Positions 1 through 8,691 are shown, counted from the stretch's first letter. The stretch: 11,288 nt of DNA from JBHPFQ01 sp042571625 (GCA_042571625.1 JBHPFQ010000019.1:1-11288); one strand, 5' to 3'. The notes: generated from the sequence alone by a model not told the origin. Made by a program: numbers and translations.

Positions 1-1382
1 GTTATTATACTATAAATCAAACTCAAAAAATTAGATTTAAAAAATTCATAATAAATTTTTTTTTCCCGTTCTCTTAATGTTTTTATATTAAAATCCGAAG
101 TTTCAACAACTGGGGCATTAAATTGTTTTATTCTTTCCCAGTAATCTTTTGCTATATAACCATCTTTAACGCAATCATCATATAATTTTGTTCCAGGGAA
201 AGGAGTGAAAAAACTAGTAGTAATCATATCAAAAGGAAATTTTTTTACCATATTTAATGTATCTTTAAAAGCATATTCATTCTCTCCTGGAATTCCTAAG
301 ATAAAAAAACCAACTACGGGTAATTTTGCTCTATTGCAAGCATTTAACGCTTTATTTATTGTTTGTCGAGCTAAACCCTTCTTGATAACACTATTTCTTA
401 TATAATCATTACCAGATTCAACCCCAATGCAAATATTAGCGCAACCTGCTTTCTTCATTATAGATGCTAAATCAAAATCCAAACTATTTGCAGCAACTCC
501 ATTAGGAGTATTCCATCTAAATTTTATTCTATGGCGTAAAATCATATCACATAAAATCATCACTCTCTCTTTATTAAAAGTCAAATTGTCATCCATAAAA
601 AATATTTCTTCAACGCGATATTTTTCTACAAGTAATTTAATTTCCTCGAAAACATTCTCAGCGCTTCTACTTCGCCACTTTGGACCATGAGATAAATACA
701 TACTGCAAAATGAACACCTATTAGGACAACTTCTACTAGTTATGATACTAGCTGATCTTCGCATCCCTAATCCATAAAGAACTGTAGGCTTTTTAATATA
801 AAATTCCATAGGCAAAAGCTCTCTTGCTGGAAAAGAAAGTAAATCTAAATTTTCTATAAAATTTTTCTTAGGAATGAATTTTAATTCATCGCCATTCTTA
901 TAGGCGCATCCATCTATAAATAACTTAAATGTTTTATTAGCTGATTCTAAATATCTAACTAAAGATAAAAAACTTTCTTCGCCTTCTCCTGCAATTATGT
1001 AATCTATTTCTTCAATCCTAATAGTCTCTAAAGGGAAAATAGTAGGATGAACACCGCCTATAACTGTAATAATTTTACTATTAATTCTTTTAACTAATTT
1101 TGCCATTTCTACGGCAAAATAATTTCTTAAGCTAAAAGAACAAGTAATTCCGACTACATCAGGATTAAATTCTTTAATTTTATTAATAATCTCAATTTTA
1201 GATAATCCATAGCGCCATTTACTACCATTCTTTTTTATATCGCCAGCCACAGCATCTAAAATATTCACTTCATAACCATTTTTTTTTAAATTAGCCGCTA
1301 AATAAGCTAAAGACAAAGGCTCTCCGGTAAGAAGATATTTTGAATAATAATCAAAAGATGGGTTTATAAGAAGAATCTTCAT
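1..1382 (-). CDS. B12-binding-domain radical SAM protein (third of three), 3' end cut by window
   Basis: Reading from the ATG at 1382 there is no stop before base 1, so at least 460 residues are present and the C-terminus lies outside the window. It starts MKILLINPSF, the usual first strand of a Rossmann-like cobalamin-binding domain. The domain continues with NPDVVGIT and the loop GGVHPT (residues 109-114). The radical SAM core follows, with the CxxxCxxC cluster motif at Cys219, Cys223 and Cys226 (context TSRSCPNRCSFC). Later motifs are FFMDDNLTF, GVESGN, GIPGE and FTPFPGTKLYDD, all typical of this superfamily. The family includes methyltransferases and C-C or ring-forming enzymes such as those of hopanoid and bacteriochlorophyll synthesis; cobalamin binding is inferred from the fold, not proved. 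The ATG lies 3 bases after the stop of the upstream radical SAM gene, so the two are co-transcribed. Substrate unknown. Family assignment is secure. Confidence 0.93.
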   Translation of the reverse strand, partial: MKILLINPSFDYYSKYLLTGEPLSLAYLAANLKKNGYEVNILDAVAGDIKKNGSKWRYGLSKIEIINKIKEFNPDVVGITCSFSLRNYFAVEMAKLVKRINSKIITVIGGVHPTIFPLETIRIEEIDYIIAGEGEESFLSLVRYLESANKTFKLFIDGCAYKNGDELKFIPKKNFIENLDLLSFPARELLPMEFYIKKPTVLYGLGMRRSASIITSRSCPNRCSFCSMYLSHGPKWRSRSAENVFEEIKLLVEKYRVEEIFFMDDNLTFNKERVMILCDMILRHRIKFRWNTPNGVAANSLDFDLASIMKKAGCANICIGVESGNDYIRNSVIKKGLARQTINKALNACNRAKLPVVGFFILGIPGENEYAFKDTLNMVKKFPFDMITTSFFTPFPGTKLYDDCVKDGYIAKDYWERIKQFNAPVVETSDFNIKTLREREKKIYYEFFKSNFLSLIYSII

Positions 1383-1385
1383 AAC

Positions 1386-2435
1386 TCATCTATTTTTCTT
1401 TAATAAAGACTCTTTAACGCTTGTTAAAACATTAGACAATATAACTGAAATATCAAAATTAAAAATAGAATTTAATTCATTAAAACAAACAAAATAACAA
1501 GCCTTACAATTATGATTAGATAGATTTTCCCATGCTCTCCTAAACCCAACTTTTAAAAAATTCAATGATTTAAAAGAGCCTATTAACTGAGCACAAGGAT
1601 AGACCATCCCATCAGCATCAATAAAACACATATAACGACCAGCTTGACATTTTATATAACTAAAATTTGGTGCTTTGCCTAAAAACATTTTTTCCCGATA
1701 GTCAGGCCAATTTGCAACATATCTATGAACTTTTTCTGAAAAAAGAACTGGGTAACCCATCTTTTTAAAACTCATGATCTTTTTAATCGCCTTATGGCTA
1801 TCTTCATTAGAAAGAGCTAAAGCGGGATTATCCTTATTAGAAGAAATCTGATAAAAGGGCAAATTAAACTCTGATTCAAATCCCATATCTTTAGCTAAAT
1901 TAATTAAATAATCGATTGAATCTAAATTATTTTTAGTTAAAACAGTATTGGTGTGAACAATTAAACCAGCTTCTTTGGCAGTTTTAATACCATCTATAAT
2001 TTTCCTAAAAGTACCCTCGCCTCTATTAGCATCATTTGATTCTTGATCGCCATCTATACTAACACAAATTAAATCTAATTTTTTAACAGAATCTATTTTT
2101 TTAGGAATCAAACAACCATTAGTATTCATCCCGCATTCTATTTCTTTAGATTTAATGTAATCAATGATTTGCCCAATATCATCCCGCAATAATGGTTCTC
2201 CCCCGCCCAAAGTAATTGATTTAGTTCCTAGAATCGCTAATTCATCAATTAATTTTAATAATTGCTCTGTAGTGAAATCATTTTTTGGACTATCATAATA
2301 AGGTCCATAACAATAAATACATCTAAAATTACATCTATTAGTAATATTTAAAACAACGACCAATGGGACGTTCTTGCCAGTAATTTTTGTTTTTAATAAA
2401 GTAGTAAAAAAAGAAATTCTTTTTGATAATTTCAT
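1386..2435 (-). CDS. SPASM/twitch-like radical SAM protein, paralog 2 (349 aa)
   Basis: A radical SAM enzyme without a B12 domain. The 4Fe-4S motif is Cys35, Cys39, Cys42 (NRCNFRCIYCY), and GGGEP, which helps bind SAM, is at residues 77-81. The C-terminal region has Cys263, Cys270, Cys281, Cys310, Cys313 and Cys317 around an IDADGMVYPC segment, like the auxiliary-cluster region of SPASM/twitch proteins. It is a close paralog of the gene at 3856-4890: the N-terminal cluster and GGGEP positions are identical, and five of the C-terminal cysteines keep the same spacing. A longer frame opens at a TTG at 2492, but that start would overlap the upstream gene by 40 bases. The ATG at 2435 makes both paralogs align from residue 1 (MKLSKR against MKMFNR). 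A weak AGGA lies about 15 bases upstream of it. SPASM-like proteins modify peptides, proteins or small molecules; the substrate here is unknown. Confidence 0.9.
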   Translation of the reverse strand: MKLSKRISFFTTLLKTKITGKNVPLVVVLNITNRCNFRCIYCYGPYYDSPKNDFTTEQLLKLIDELAILGTKSITLGGGEPLLRDDIGQIIDYIKSKEIECGMNTNGCLIPKKIDSVKKLDLICVSIDGDQESNDANRGEGTFRKIIDGIKTAKEAGLIVHTNTVLTKNNLDSIDYLINLAKDMGFESEFNLPFYQISSNKDNPALALSNEDSHKAIKKIMSFKKMGYPVLFSEKVHRYVANWPDYREKMFLGKAPNFSYIKCQAGRYMCFIDADGMVYPCAQLIGSFKSLNFLKVGFRRAWENLSNHNCKACYFVCFNELNSIFNFDISVILSNVLTSVKESLLKKNR

Positions 2436-2452
2436 AGTATTATTAAACTTTC

Positions 2453-3859
2453 CTAAAAAGCATCTAAAAACATATAATAAAAAGCTCTGCAATAACCAAA
2501 AACATTCTTAATCGATAAATATCTTAATCTATTTAGGATATAATTAAATCTAAAATAAAATTTACGGACTGCCAGAGTTTTTAGTTTCATTAATTTATCT
2601 TTTGATAATTCTTTTTCCCAATACAACATTGGTAAAGATTCTTGAGGATTTATAGAATATTCAAGCCAATAATCCCTATTTATTATCCCTTGTTCTAAAG
2701 CCATTCTATATGCCTCAACTCCAGGAACCAATAGGAAAATAGCAAAATTAACATAATCTGATTTTATCTCTCTACTAAAATCTATAGTTTGCATAATGTC
2801 TTCTTCTTTTTCTCCTGGGTTCCCAATCATAAAATAAGAAACTGTCTCAATTCCTACTTTTCTAGTTAATTCAAAACATTCTTTTATCATTTCTACGGTA
2901 ATTCCTTTTTTAATAGCAACAAGAATTCTATTAGAACCTGCCTCCACACCATATTGAATTCTCTGACATCCAGCGCGTTTAATCTTTCTTAGCATTTCTT
3001 CGCTAACAACATTTACACGGCCCCTAAAAGACCAATTAAATTTTAATCCCCTATTTATAATTTCTTCGGCAAATTCAATTACACGTTGAATACTTATATT
3101 AAATGTTTCATCGTAAAATTCTATCTCTTTAATGCCTAGTCTTAAATAGTTTTCTATTTGATCAACGACCTTGCTTATTGAAACCAATCTCACTTTTGGA
3201 TCTAACTGGCAAAAAATACAATTATAAGGGCATCCACGACTAGTTACTACAGTAGCAATCATTTCATTAGTTAAAAAAGATCTATATTTCTTATAATCGA
3301 GCAATGTTAAATCTGGATCTGGCAAAATACTTAGGTCGGACATCTCAAATTTCACGAATTCACCATCTATGGGAATATTTTTTTTAGTATAACAACCATT
3401 GATTCCTTCAATTAATTTCGACTCTGACAAATTTTTACAAACTTCTAAAAAAGGTATTTCTCCATCTCCGATAATAATTGAATCAACTTCTGAGTAATTT
3501 AATGTTTCTCTAGGATAAATTTTTAAATGAGGTCCGCCAAGACAAATATGTATCTTGCAAGAAATTTTCCTAATTATTTTTAATATTTTGAAAACAGAAT
3601 AGAGTTTAAAAGAAACAACGCTAATCCCAACAACATCTGGGTTAAATTCTAAAATAACATTTTCAACATCTTTCTCAGTCATTTTTCCAAGCTCTGCATC
3701 AATAATTTTAATATTGAATTCTGAATATTTTTTTAAATAAGTTGCTAAATAAAGTATCCCAAGCGGAGGTTTCTTGCCCATAGCTAAATGAGTGACTTTA
3801 GCCGCCGAAACATTAAAAAAATACGGCGGATTAATTAAAAGAACCTTAAACCTTTTCAT
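2453..3859 (-). CDS. B12-binding-domain radical SAM protein (second of three, 468 aa)
   Basis: Complete gene with a typical two-domain layout. The N-terminal Rossmann-like B12-binding domain (about residues 1-140) starts KVLLINPPYF and contains NPDVVGIS and LGGPH (Gly108, Gly109, Pro110, His111). The radical SAM core carries CxxxCxxC at Cys210, Cys214 and Cys217 (TSRGCPYNCIFC), then EFYDETFN, GVEAGS, GNPGEKEED and a LVPGVEAYRMA segment matching the common PGT-type motif. The C-terminal stretch from about residue 400 is rich in Lys, Arg and aromatic residues and could contact a membrane or partner (inference). The ATG overlaps the stop of the preceding SPASM-like gene by 4 bases (ATGA), indicating translational coupling. 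No strong Shine-Dalgarno site precedes it. Catalysis of a methylation or another radical rearrangement is possible; substrate unknown. Confidence 0.93.
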   Translation of the reverse strand: MKRFKVLLINPPYFFNVSAAKVTHLAMGKKPPLGILYLATYLKKYSEFNIKIIDAELGKMTEKDVENVILEFNPDVVGISVVSFKLYSVFKILKIIRKISCKIHICLGGPHLKIYPRETLNYSEVDSIIIGDGEIPFLEVCKNLSESKLIEGINGCYTKKNIPIDGEFVKFEMSDLSILPDPDLTLLDYKKYRSFLTNEMIATVVTSRGCPYNCIFCQLDPKVRLVSISKVVDQIENYLRLGIKEIEFYDETFNISIQRVIEFAEEIINRGLKFNWSFRGRVNVVSEEMLRKIKRAGCQRIQYGVEAGSNRILVAIKKGITVEMIKECFELTRKVGIETVSYFMIGNPGEKEEDIMQTIDFSREIKSDYVNFAIFLLVPGVEAYRMALEQGIINRDYWLEYSINPQESLPMLYWEKELSKDKLMKLKTLAVRKFYFRFNYILNRLRYLSIKNVFGYCRAFYYMFLDAF

Positions 3860-4890
3860 AAATTATTTAATCTCAAAGTATTTTTAATATGATTTAAAAT
3901 AACACTAAAATCAAAATTAAATAATAAATTAAACTCATTATGATAGATCTGATAGCAAGATTTACAATTATGAATTAATGAGTTATCAAATGCATTAGCA
4001 AAACCATCTTTATAACAACTTATAGCACCAACTTTACCAATTAAATGAGGACAAGCATATACTTTCCCATTAGTATCAATTGCGCAAAAATATTTACCCG
4101 CAAAACATTTTAAATGCTTAAAATTTGGTTTATTATTCTTAATTTCTTCTATGTTATAATCAGGCCAAGATAAAGCATATCGATAAGCTTTTTCAGACAT
4201 TAAAATAGGGTATCCTTTTCTTTTATAATATATAATCTTATTTATTGCTTTTCTCAAATCCTTATTTTCTGCCTTTAAATTTGGCCTTGAATTATCAGGC
4301 AAATATCCAATTAATAAATTAAATTCAACAGAAAAATTATAAATTTTCGCCAGTTCCAATATATAATCTATAGATCTTAAATTACTTTTATTTAGAACTG
4401 TATTAGTATTAACAGACAAACCACTTTCGCGAGCATATTTAATAGCTCTTAACACATTTTTAAATGAACCATTGCCTCGATATAAATCATGAATTTTTTC
4501 TTCCCCATCAAGACTAATACATAAAGTATCTATTTTTTTTAATAAATTTATTTTTTTAGGTACTAATATTCCATTACTATTAATTACACATGCAAGTTCA
4601 TTATATTTTATATAATCTATAATCTCGCCTATATCTTGTCTGATTAATGGTTCACCACCGCCTAAGCTAATCCTCTTATTTCCCATTTTTTTAAGCTCAT
4701 CAATCACAGCAAAAATTTGTTCTTTAGTAGGTTCAAATCTGTGTCTCTTATAATATTCCAAATAACAATATTTACATCTAGCATTACATCTATTGGTAAT
4801 ATTATAAATAACTGTTAATGGAATATATTTATTTTGAATTTTTGCTTTAATTAAATTAATTAAAAAAGAAGCTCGATTAAACATTTTCAT
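3856..4890 (-). CDS. SPASM/twitch-like radical SAM protein, paralog 1 (344 aa)
   Basis: A radical SAM enzyme with CxxxCxxC at Cys35, Cys39, Cys42 (NRCNARCKYCY) and GGGEP at residues 77-81, the same positions as in the paralog at 1386-2435. The C-terminal region has Cys262, Cys269, Cys280, Cys292, Cys309 and Cys312 around AIDTNGKVYAC and NCKSC, consistent with at least one auxiliary Fe-S cluster. Both paralogs end with a matching hydrophobic segment (FNFDFSVIL here, FNFDISVIL there). The frame can be extended to a TTG at 4917, overlapping the upstream gene, but the ATG at 4890 lies 5 bases after that gene's stop and aligns the paralogs exactly. Only an AAAGA-like purine run precedes it, so ribosome binding probably relies on coupling. 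No precursor peptide gene adjoins it, which argues mildly against a RiPP-maturase role. Substrate unknown. Confidence 0.9.
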   Translation of the reverse strand: MKMFNRASFLINLIKAKIQNKYIPLTVIYNITNRCNARCKYCYLEYYKRHRFEPTKEQIFAVIDELKKMGNKRISLGGGEPLIRQDIGEIIDYIKYNELACVINSNGILVPKKINLLKKIDTLCISLDGEEKIHDLYRGNGSFKNVLRAIKYARESGLSVNTNTVLNKSNLRSIDYILELAKIYNFSVEFNLLIGYLPDNSRPNLKAENKDLRKAINKIIYYKRKGYPILMSEKAYRYALSWPDYNIEEIKNNKPNFKHLKCFAGKYFCAIDTNGKVYACPHLIGKVGAISCYKDGFANAFDNSLIHNCKSCYQIYHNEFNLLFNFDFSVILNHIKNTLRLNNL

Positions 4891-4895
4891 GATCT

Positions 4896-6413
4896 TTATT
4901 GACAAAAATAATCCCAAATATAACTTATAATATGACGTGGATTCTTAAATAGATTAATATCATTAATAAAATACCAATAAAATTTCGGCCTTTCGAAAAA
5001 GTTTTTCAAAAGACTCTTTTTATTAAAATCAGCAAATCTAGCTAATGCTTTATTTATAACTATAACTTTCTTTCCTGAAGGTATATATCGCGATAAAGCC
5101 TCTGCTGGATTAGAATGACATAAATCTTTCAAAATCTTTTTCGAATCAGGATGATCTTCGTGAATTATACGATCAAGTTCTGTTCCTGGAGCTGGAGTAG
5201 CTAAGTAAGGATAAACTATATATGGATTGATTTCTTCAATAAAATTAACCGTATCCTGAATTTCCATTTCGCTCTCCCATGGCAAACCAACTATACAAAA
5301 AGCTACCATATAAAGCTTATGCTTTTTAATTAATTTAGCGCATTTTCTAACATCATCTAATGTATTCCCCTTTTTCATTAATGCTCTAACTTTCTCATTG
5401 CCTGTCTCCACCCCAACAGCAATATGCTGTCCACCGGCTTTCTTTACCAAGGCTAATATTTCATCATCAAGCATTTCGGCCCGTGATTGGCACGACCAAG
5501 TTATTTTAAGATTTTTCTCTATTAAACGATTGCAAAATTCTTTTGCCCGTTCTTTGTCAATAAAGAATATATCATCACAAACATAAAAATAATGCGTCTT
5601 AAATCTTTTATAAACATATTCAATTTCGTCAACCATGTTCTTTGCAGATCTAGTTCTTGGCTTATATCCGCAACTAACATGACATCCACAAAAAACACAA
5701 TTAAATGGACATCCTCTGGAACCGTAAATCCCCTGAAAAACATGAGGAGCCATTTTATCATAATCATAAATCAAATGCCTAGCCGGAAAAGGCAACTGAT
5801 CAAGGTCTTCTAAAAATTCCCTATTTCTATTACGAATAATCTTATCATCTTTCTTCCATGTCAATCCATCAATATCTGAAAAATCTGTCTTTTTCTCATC
5901 AAAAGCTTTAATTAATTCTACAATCGTTATCTCTGGTTCTCTGCTAATAGCAAAATCAATAATATTAAAATCAGCTACTTCTGCAGGATCAATAGCACAA
6001 AAAATTCCACGGTTATTACATCCCTCCATAATTGTAATAATATTTGGATTTATTGATTTTGCTATTTTAGCAACAATATGAGCACTGCTCAAAGTAATAT
6101 TAAAAGCTGATATCCCCAGAACATCAGGATTATAATCCTTTATAAAGTTTCTTACTTCTATCCACACAGGATCATTCAAATCATTAAGCCTTCCCAAATA
6201 TTCTTCATGCTGTTTTACTAAAGCGTCCGTTCTCAAATGATTAGTATTTCCTAAAATAGTCTTCTTTCTACAATCATAGTCCGCATTATAAACAAGAGAA
6301 GGATATCCCTCTTTTTCTAACGAACCAGCCATATAACATGGTCCTGCTGGATAATGAATCAACGTAGCCTCTTGCAAACGATAAAATGGAGGACTAATAA
6401 AAAGTATTTTCAT
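4896..6413 (-). CDS. Divergent B12-binding-domain radical SAM protein (first of three, 505 aa)
   Basis: The largest complete radical SAM gene here. It starts MKILFISPPF and has NPDVLGIS, as in B12-binding-domain radical SAM proteins. However, the loop that reads GGPH or GGVHP in its two neighbours is EGCNNRG (residues 130-136), and there is extra charged sequence at about residues 45-80. The cluster motif is Cys235, Cys239, Cys242 (GSRGCPFNCVFC), followed closely by two more cysteines, Cys244 and Cys248. Later motifs are VCDDIFFIDKERA, GVETGN, GLPWESE and TPAPGTELDR. The C-terminal tail (about residues 430-505) is basic and aromatic, ending WDYFCQ. It starts 3 bases after the GT2 stop, with no clear Shine-Dalgarno site. 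Family membership is clear; whether cobalamin binds normally is uncertain because of the altered loop. It is the first gene of the radical SAM series. Confidence 0.92.
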   Translation of the reverse strand: MKILFISPPFYRLQEATLIHYPAGPCYMAGSLEKEGYPSLVYNADYDCRKKTILGNTNHLRTDALVKQHEEYLGRLNDLNDPVWIEVRNFIKDYNPDVLGISAFNITLSSAHIVAKIAKSINPNIITIMEGCNNRGIFCAIDPAEVADFNIIDFAISREPEITIVELIKAFDEKKTDFSDIDGLTWKKDDKIIRNRNREFLEDLDQLPFPARHLIYDYDKMAPHVFQGIYGSRGCPFNCVFCGCHVSCGYKPRTRSAKNMVDEIEYVYKRFKTHYFYVCDDIFFIDKERAKEFCNRLIEKNLKITWSCQSRAEMLDDEILALVKKAGGQHIAVGVETGNEKVRALMKKGNTLDDVRKCAKLIKKHKLYMVAFCIVGLPWESEMEIQDTVNFIEEINPYIVYPYLATPAPGTELDRIIHEDHPDSKKILKDLCHSNPAEALSRYIPSGKKVIVINKALARFADFNKKSLLKNFFERPKFYWYFINDINLFKNPRHIISYIWDYFCQ

Positions 6414-6416
6414 ATA

Positions 6417-7361
6417 TTATTTAAAGATATTTAATAATGAACAAATTATACCAACAATCACTCCAAAACTGCAAGTAAAATCTCTCAATAAAATTACTAT
6501 CAAACTTTTAAGCCAGCCAATCTTATTTCTATAAAGAGAAATTAAGAAATTGAAATTTATGAATACTATAATCAATAATGGAAAAAAAGAAAAAATTGGC
6601 TTAAGAAATAATATAATATAAAATAAATAAATTAAAATTATTTCCAAATATAACTGTCTTCCTTGATGAGTTCTTACAAAGAATAATTCTGAATATTTTA
6701 AATAAGTTAAAACCGTATCGCGAGAAAAATAAAATTGTTGCTTTAGATATCCCAAAAGACTATCACGAAAATGATGATAAACACCATTATCATTATCCCA
6801 ATAAATTAAATTTTTCTTACTCAACTTATAAGAAAGAACCATATCTTCACATTTATATTTTTCTGGAAATCCACCTACCTCAAAAAATGCATTTTTATCA
6901 CAAGCAAAATTATTAGTTACAGAAGTTTTAACAAACTTCGGCATTCCTCTCCTTCTGAAAGATAATTCGTAATTAGAAAATTCCTCAATAAAAGAATCTC
7001 CTAAAGATCCGGCATAACCACCAGCTACACATTTAACATTAAATTTCTTCATATCTTTTAAAATTCTTTCTAGCCAAGTTGTAGGAACTGTCAAATCAGA
7101 ATCGGTATGAACGATAATTTCTCCTTTAGAAATTCTTGCTCCAATATTCCTAGAAGCGCCTTCTCCAAGATTTTTCTTATTCCTAACAACTATTATCCCT
7201 TCGTCTTGAGCTATATTAAAAGTTTTATCTATTGAACAATCATCCACAACAATAATTTCAAAATTCTTATAGGTCTGCCGTTTAATTGATTTTATGCAAT
7301 CTCTAATATATCTTTCTGCATTATAAGCTGGTATAACTATACTTATTCTATAATTATTCAT
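6417..7361 (-). CDS. Family 2 (GT-A) glycosyltransferase with C-terminal membrane segments (314 aa)
   Basis: A GT2-type enzyme that should transfer a sugar from a nucleotide-activated donor on the cytoplasmic face of the membrane. Visible motifs are the N-terminal ISIVIPAYNAERYI, the nucleotide-contacting Asp40-Asp41 (VVDDCS), the metal-binding DSD at residues 87-89 (HTDSDL), and Glu173-Asp174 in KCEDM, at the place of the catalytic base. From about residue 235 the protein is very hydrophobic, with two or more probable membrane helices that would anchor it. Donor and acceptor cannot be told from sequence. It lies 10 bases after the preceding GT-C-like gene and 3 bases before the first radical SAM gene, so it joins the glycan half and the radical SAM half of the operon. 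An elongating or priming role on a lipid-linked glycan is plausible but inferred. Confidence 0.92.
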   Translation of the reverse strand: MNNYRISIVIPAYNAERYIRDCIKSIKRQTYKNFEIIVVDDCSIDKTFNIAQDEGIIVVRNKKNLGEGASRNIGARISKGEIIVHTDSDLTVPTTWLERILKDMKKFNVKCVAGGYAGSLGDSFIEEFSNYELSFRRRGMPKFVKTSVTNNFACDKNAFFEVGGFPEKYKCEDMVLSYKLSKKNLIYWDNDNGVYHHFRDSLLGYLKQQFYFSRDTVLTYLKYSELFFVRTHQGRQLYLEIILIYLFYIILFLKPIFSFFPLLIIVFINFNFLISLYRNKIGWLKSLIVILLRDFTCSFGVIVGIICSLLNIFK

Positions 7362-7371
7362 ACATTAAAAA

Positions 7372-8691
7372 TTAACGATACTTACTACTAATTATTTTAT
7401 CCCACACAATCAGTAAACCCATAGACAATAGAATAATATAAAATGGATATACGGGCAAAGAATAACGTGCAATAGCATGAAAACAACCAAAAATTAAATT
7501 AAAATATACAATTATTAGAATAATCCATCCAATCTTATCCCATTTTTTAATATTCTTAGCCATGGCATAAATAATTAAAATAGCAAATATCAAATAAATA
7601 AATCTAATAGATAGAATTATAGCTCCTTTTGTAAAATCTGATAATTCAGAATGAGAACCTGGTTCAGCAAACATATGTTGCATCCTCACATCTGGAACCA
7701 TTGGCGTATTGAATTTCAGAAAATCCAAAGAAGCCATCTTCAAAAACATAATCGGATGTTTAACAAATTCTTTTAAACTTTCTCTGGTATGTTTATAATC
7801 TAATTCTTTATCGCCTTTATCCCATTCTTGAATAGTTTCCCATCCTTGTCGAGATTCTCTTTTATCATAATCAGAAAAAAATTTTTGAGCAAAAAAATCA
7901 CCCGTTGTATTTGCTATCAAATGTTCAACATATTTACCTTCTATCGCGTACATCTTTTCAACCTTTATCGCAAATATAAACCCTTGCTTAGAAAAAAATG
8001 GTGTTCGTCCAAAATATAAATAATTTGTAATAAGCCAAGGAGAAACAAAAAGAACAAAAGCTAAAAAAAATAAAATAAGCTTAGGAACTATTTTCTTTAA
8101 GTTTTTTATGTTTAAAAAAAGAAAGTTAGCTATAATAATCCAAATGAAAAGCTGGATAACTGCATTTGTTAAAACTGCCATTCCAAAAATAATTCCAGAA
8201 AGAATAAACCAAATTGATTTATCCTCTTTTTGAGCTTTATATAAAAAATAAATTAATAGAAAAACCAAAAAAACAAAAAAAATTTCTCTAGAGAACCAAC
8301 CGACATAACTTGCCAAGGTATAACATATAGCAGTTATGAAACTAGCTAGTCTTGCTAATCGTTCATTAATTACCGACTGACACAATTTATAAATTAAAAA
8401 AACTAATCCAACAAAAACAAAAATATTAATCATTATTCCAACTAACTGAGAACGTCCGAAAATCTTATAAGCTCCAGCCAAAAAAACAGGATAAAAAATT
8501 CTTTCAATATTAGAATCAAAAATTTCCGATTTAACAAATGGACCATTTTCTAAAATAAATACAGCTACGCCATCCTTTAATGACCAATCTTTATTCCCTA
8601 TAGGCTTATTAAAAGGCATACCCCAAATAATCCCACTTAATATGGCAAAAATTATAACAATAATAATAAAATTTTTATTACTTATTTTCAT
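7372..8691 (-). CDS. GT-C/PMT_2-like integral membrane glycosyltransferase (439 aa)
   Basis: A polytopic membrane protein resembling the dolichyl-phosphate-mannose mannosyltransferase/ArnT superfamily (PMT_2), whose members transfer sugars from polyprenyl-phosphate carriers outside the cytoplasm. The first membrane segment is at about residues 8-25. A loop follows containing KDG (Asp40), a candidate for the catalytic Asp of the first loop, and YPVFLAGAYKIFG at residues 67-79, a close match to the family's typical segment. Many hydrophobic segments follow. A soluble loop lies at about residues 220-320, and RYSLPVYP (from Arg409) precedes the last helix, as is common in this family. The ATG overlaps the stop of the upstream membrane-protein gene by 4 bases, so the two are coupled. 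The acidic motif is less canonical than the Asp-Glu of its neighbour, so activity is less certain than fold. Confidence 0.8.
   Translation of the reverse strand: MKISNKNFIIIVIIFAILSGIIWGMPFNKPIGNKDWSLKDGVAVFILENGPFVKSEIFDSNIERIFYPVFLAGAYKIFGRSQLVGIMINIFVFVGLVFLIYKLCQSVINERLARLASFITAICYTLASYVGWFSREIFFVFLVFLLIYFLYKAQKEDKSIWFILSGIIFGMAVLTNAVIQLFIWIIIANFLFLNIKNLKKIVPKLILFFLAFVLFVSPWLITNYLYFGRTPFFSKQGFIFAIKVEKMYAIEGKYVEHLIANTTGDFFAQKFFSDYDKRESRQGWETIQEWDKGDKELDYKHTRESLKEFVKHPIMFLKMASLDFLKFNTPMVPDVRMQHMFAEPGSHSELSDFTKGAIILSIRFIYLIFAILIIYAMAKNIKKWDKIGWIILIIVYFNLIFGCFHAIARYSLPVYPFYIILLSMGLLIVWDKIISSKYR

Noticed and set aside
205..690. Two short plus-strand open frames (66 and 87 codons)
   Set aside because: They lie antisense inside the B12-type radical SAM gene, which reads through without a stop and carries all family motifs; the plus-strand products show no recognisable domain.
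1..1382. Possible frameshift or pseudogene at the left edge
   Set aside because: Codon-by-codon reading from 1382 to base 3 stays open, with motifs in the right order and spacing, including across the run of nine T at 56-64. The gene is simply cut by the window edge.
1383..1385. Possible precursor peptide gene between radical SAM genes
   Set aside because: The gaps between all five radical SAM genes are 17 bases or less, or overlaps, so no separate small gene fits.
5398..5813. Short open frames on both strands inside the 505-aa radical SAM gene
   Set aside because: Shadow frames over the conserved radical SAM core; no start signals and no protein-like composition.
7828..8019. 63-codon plus-strand frame
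   Set aside because: Antisense to the 439-aa membrane protein with no family resemblance or ribosome binding site.
8688..8691. Alternative genetic code (TGA read as an amino acid), considered because of the low GC
   Set aside because: TGA ends several genes exactly where the family domain ends and the next gene begins, so it acts as a stop.
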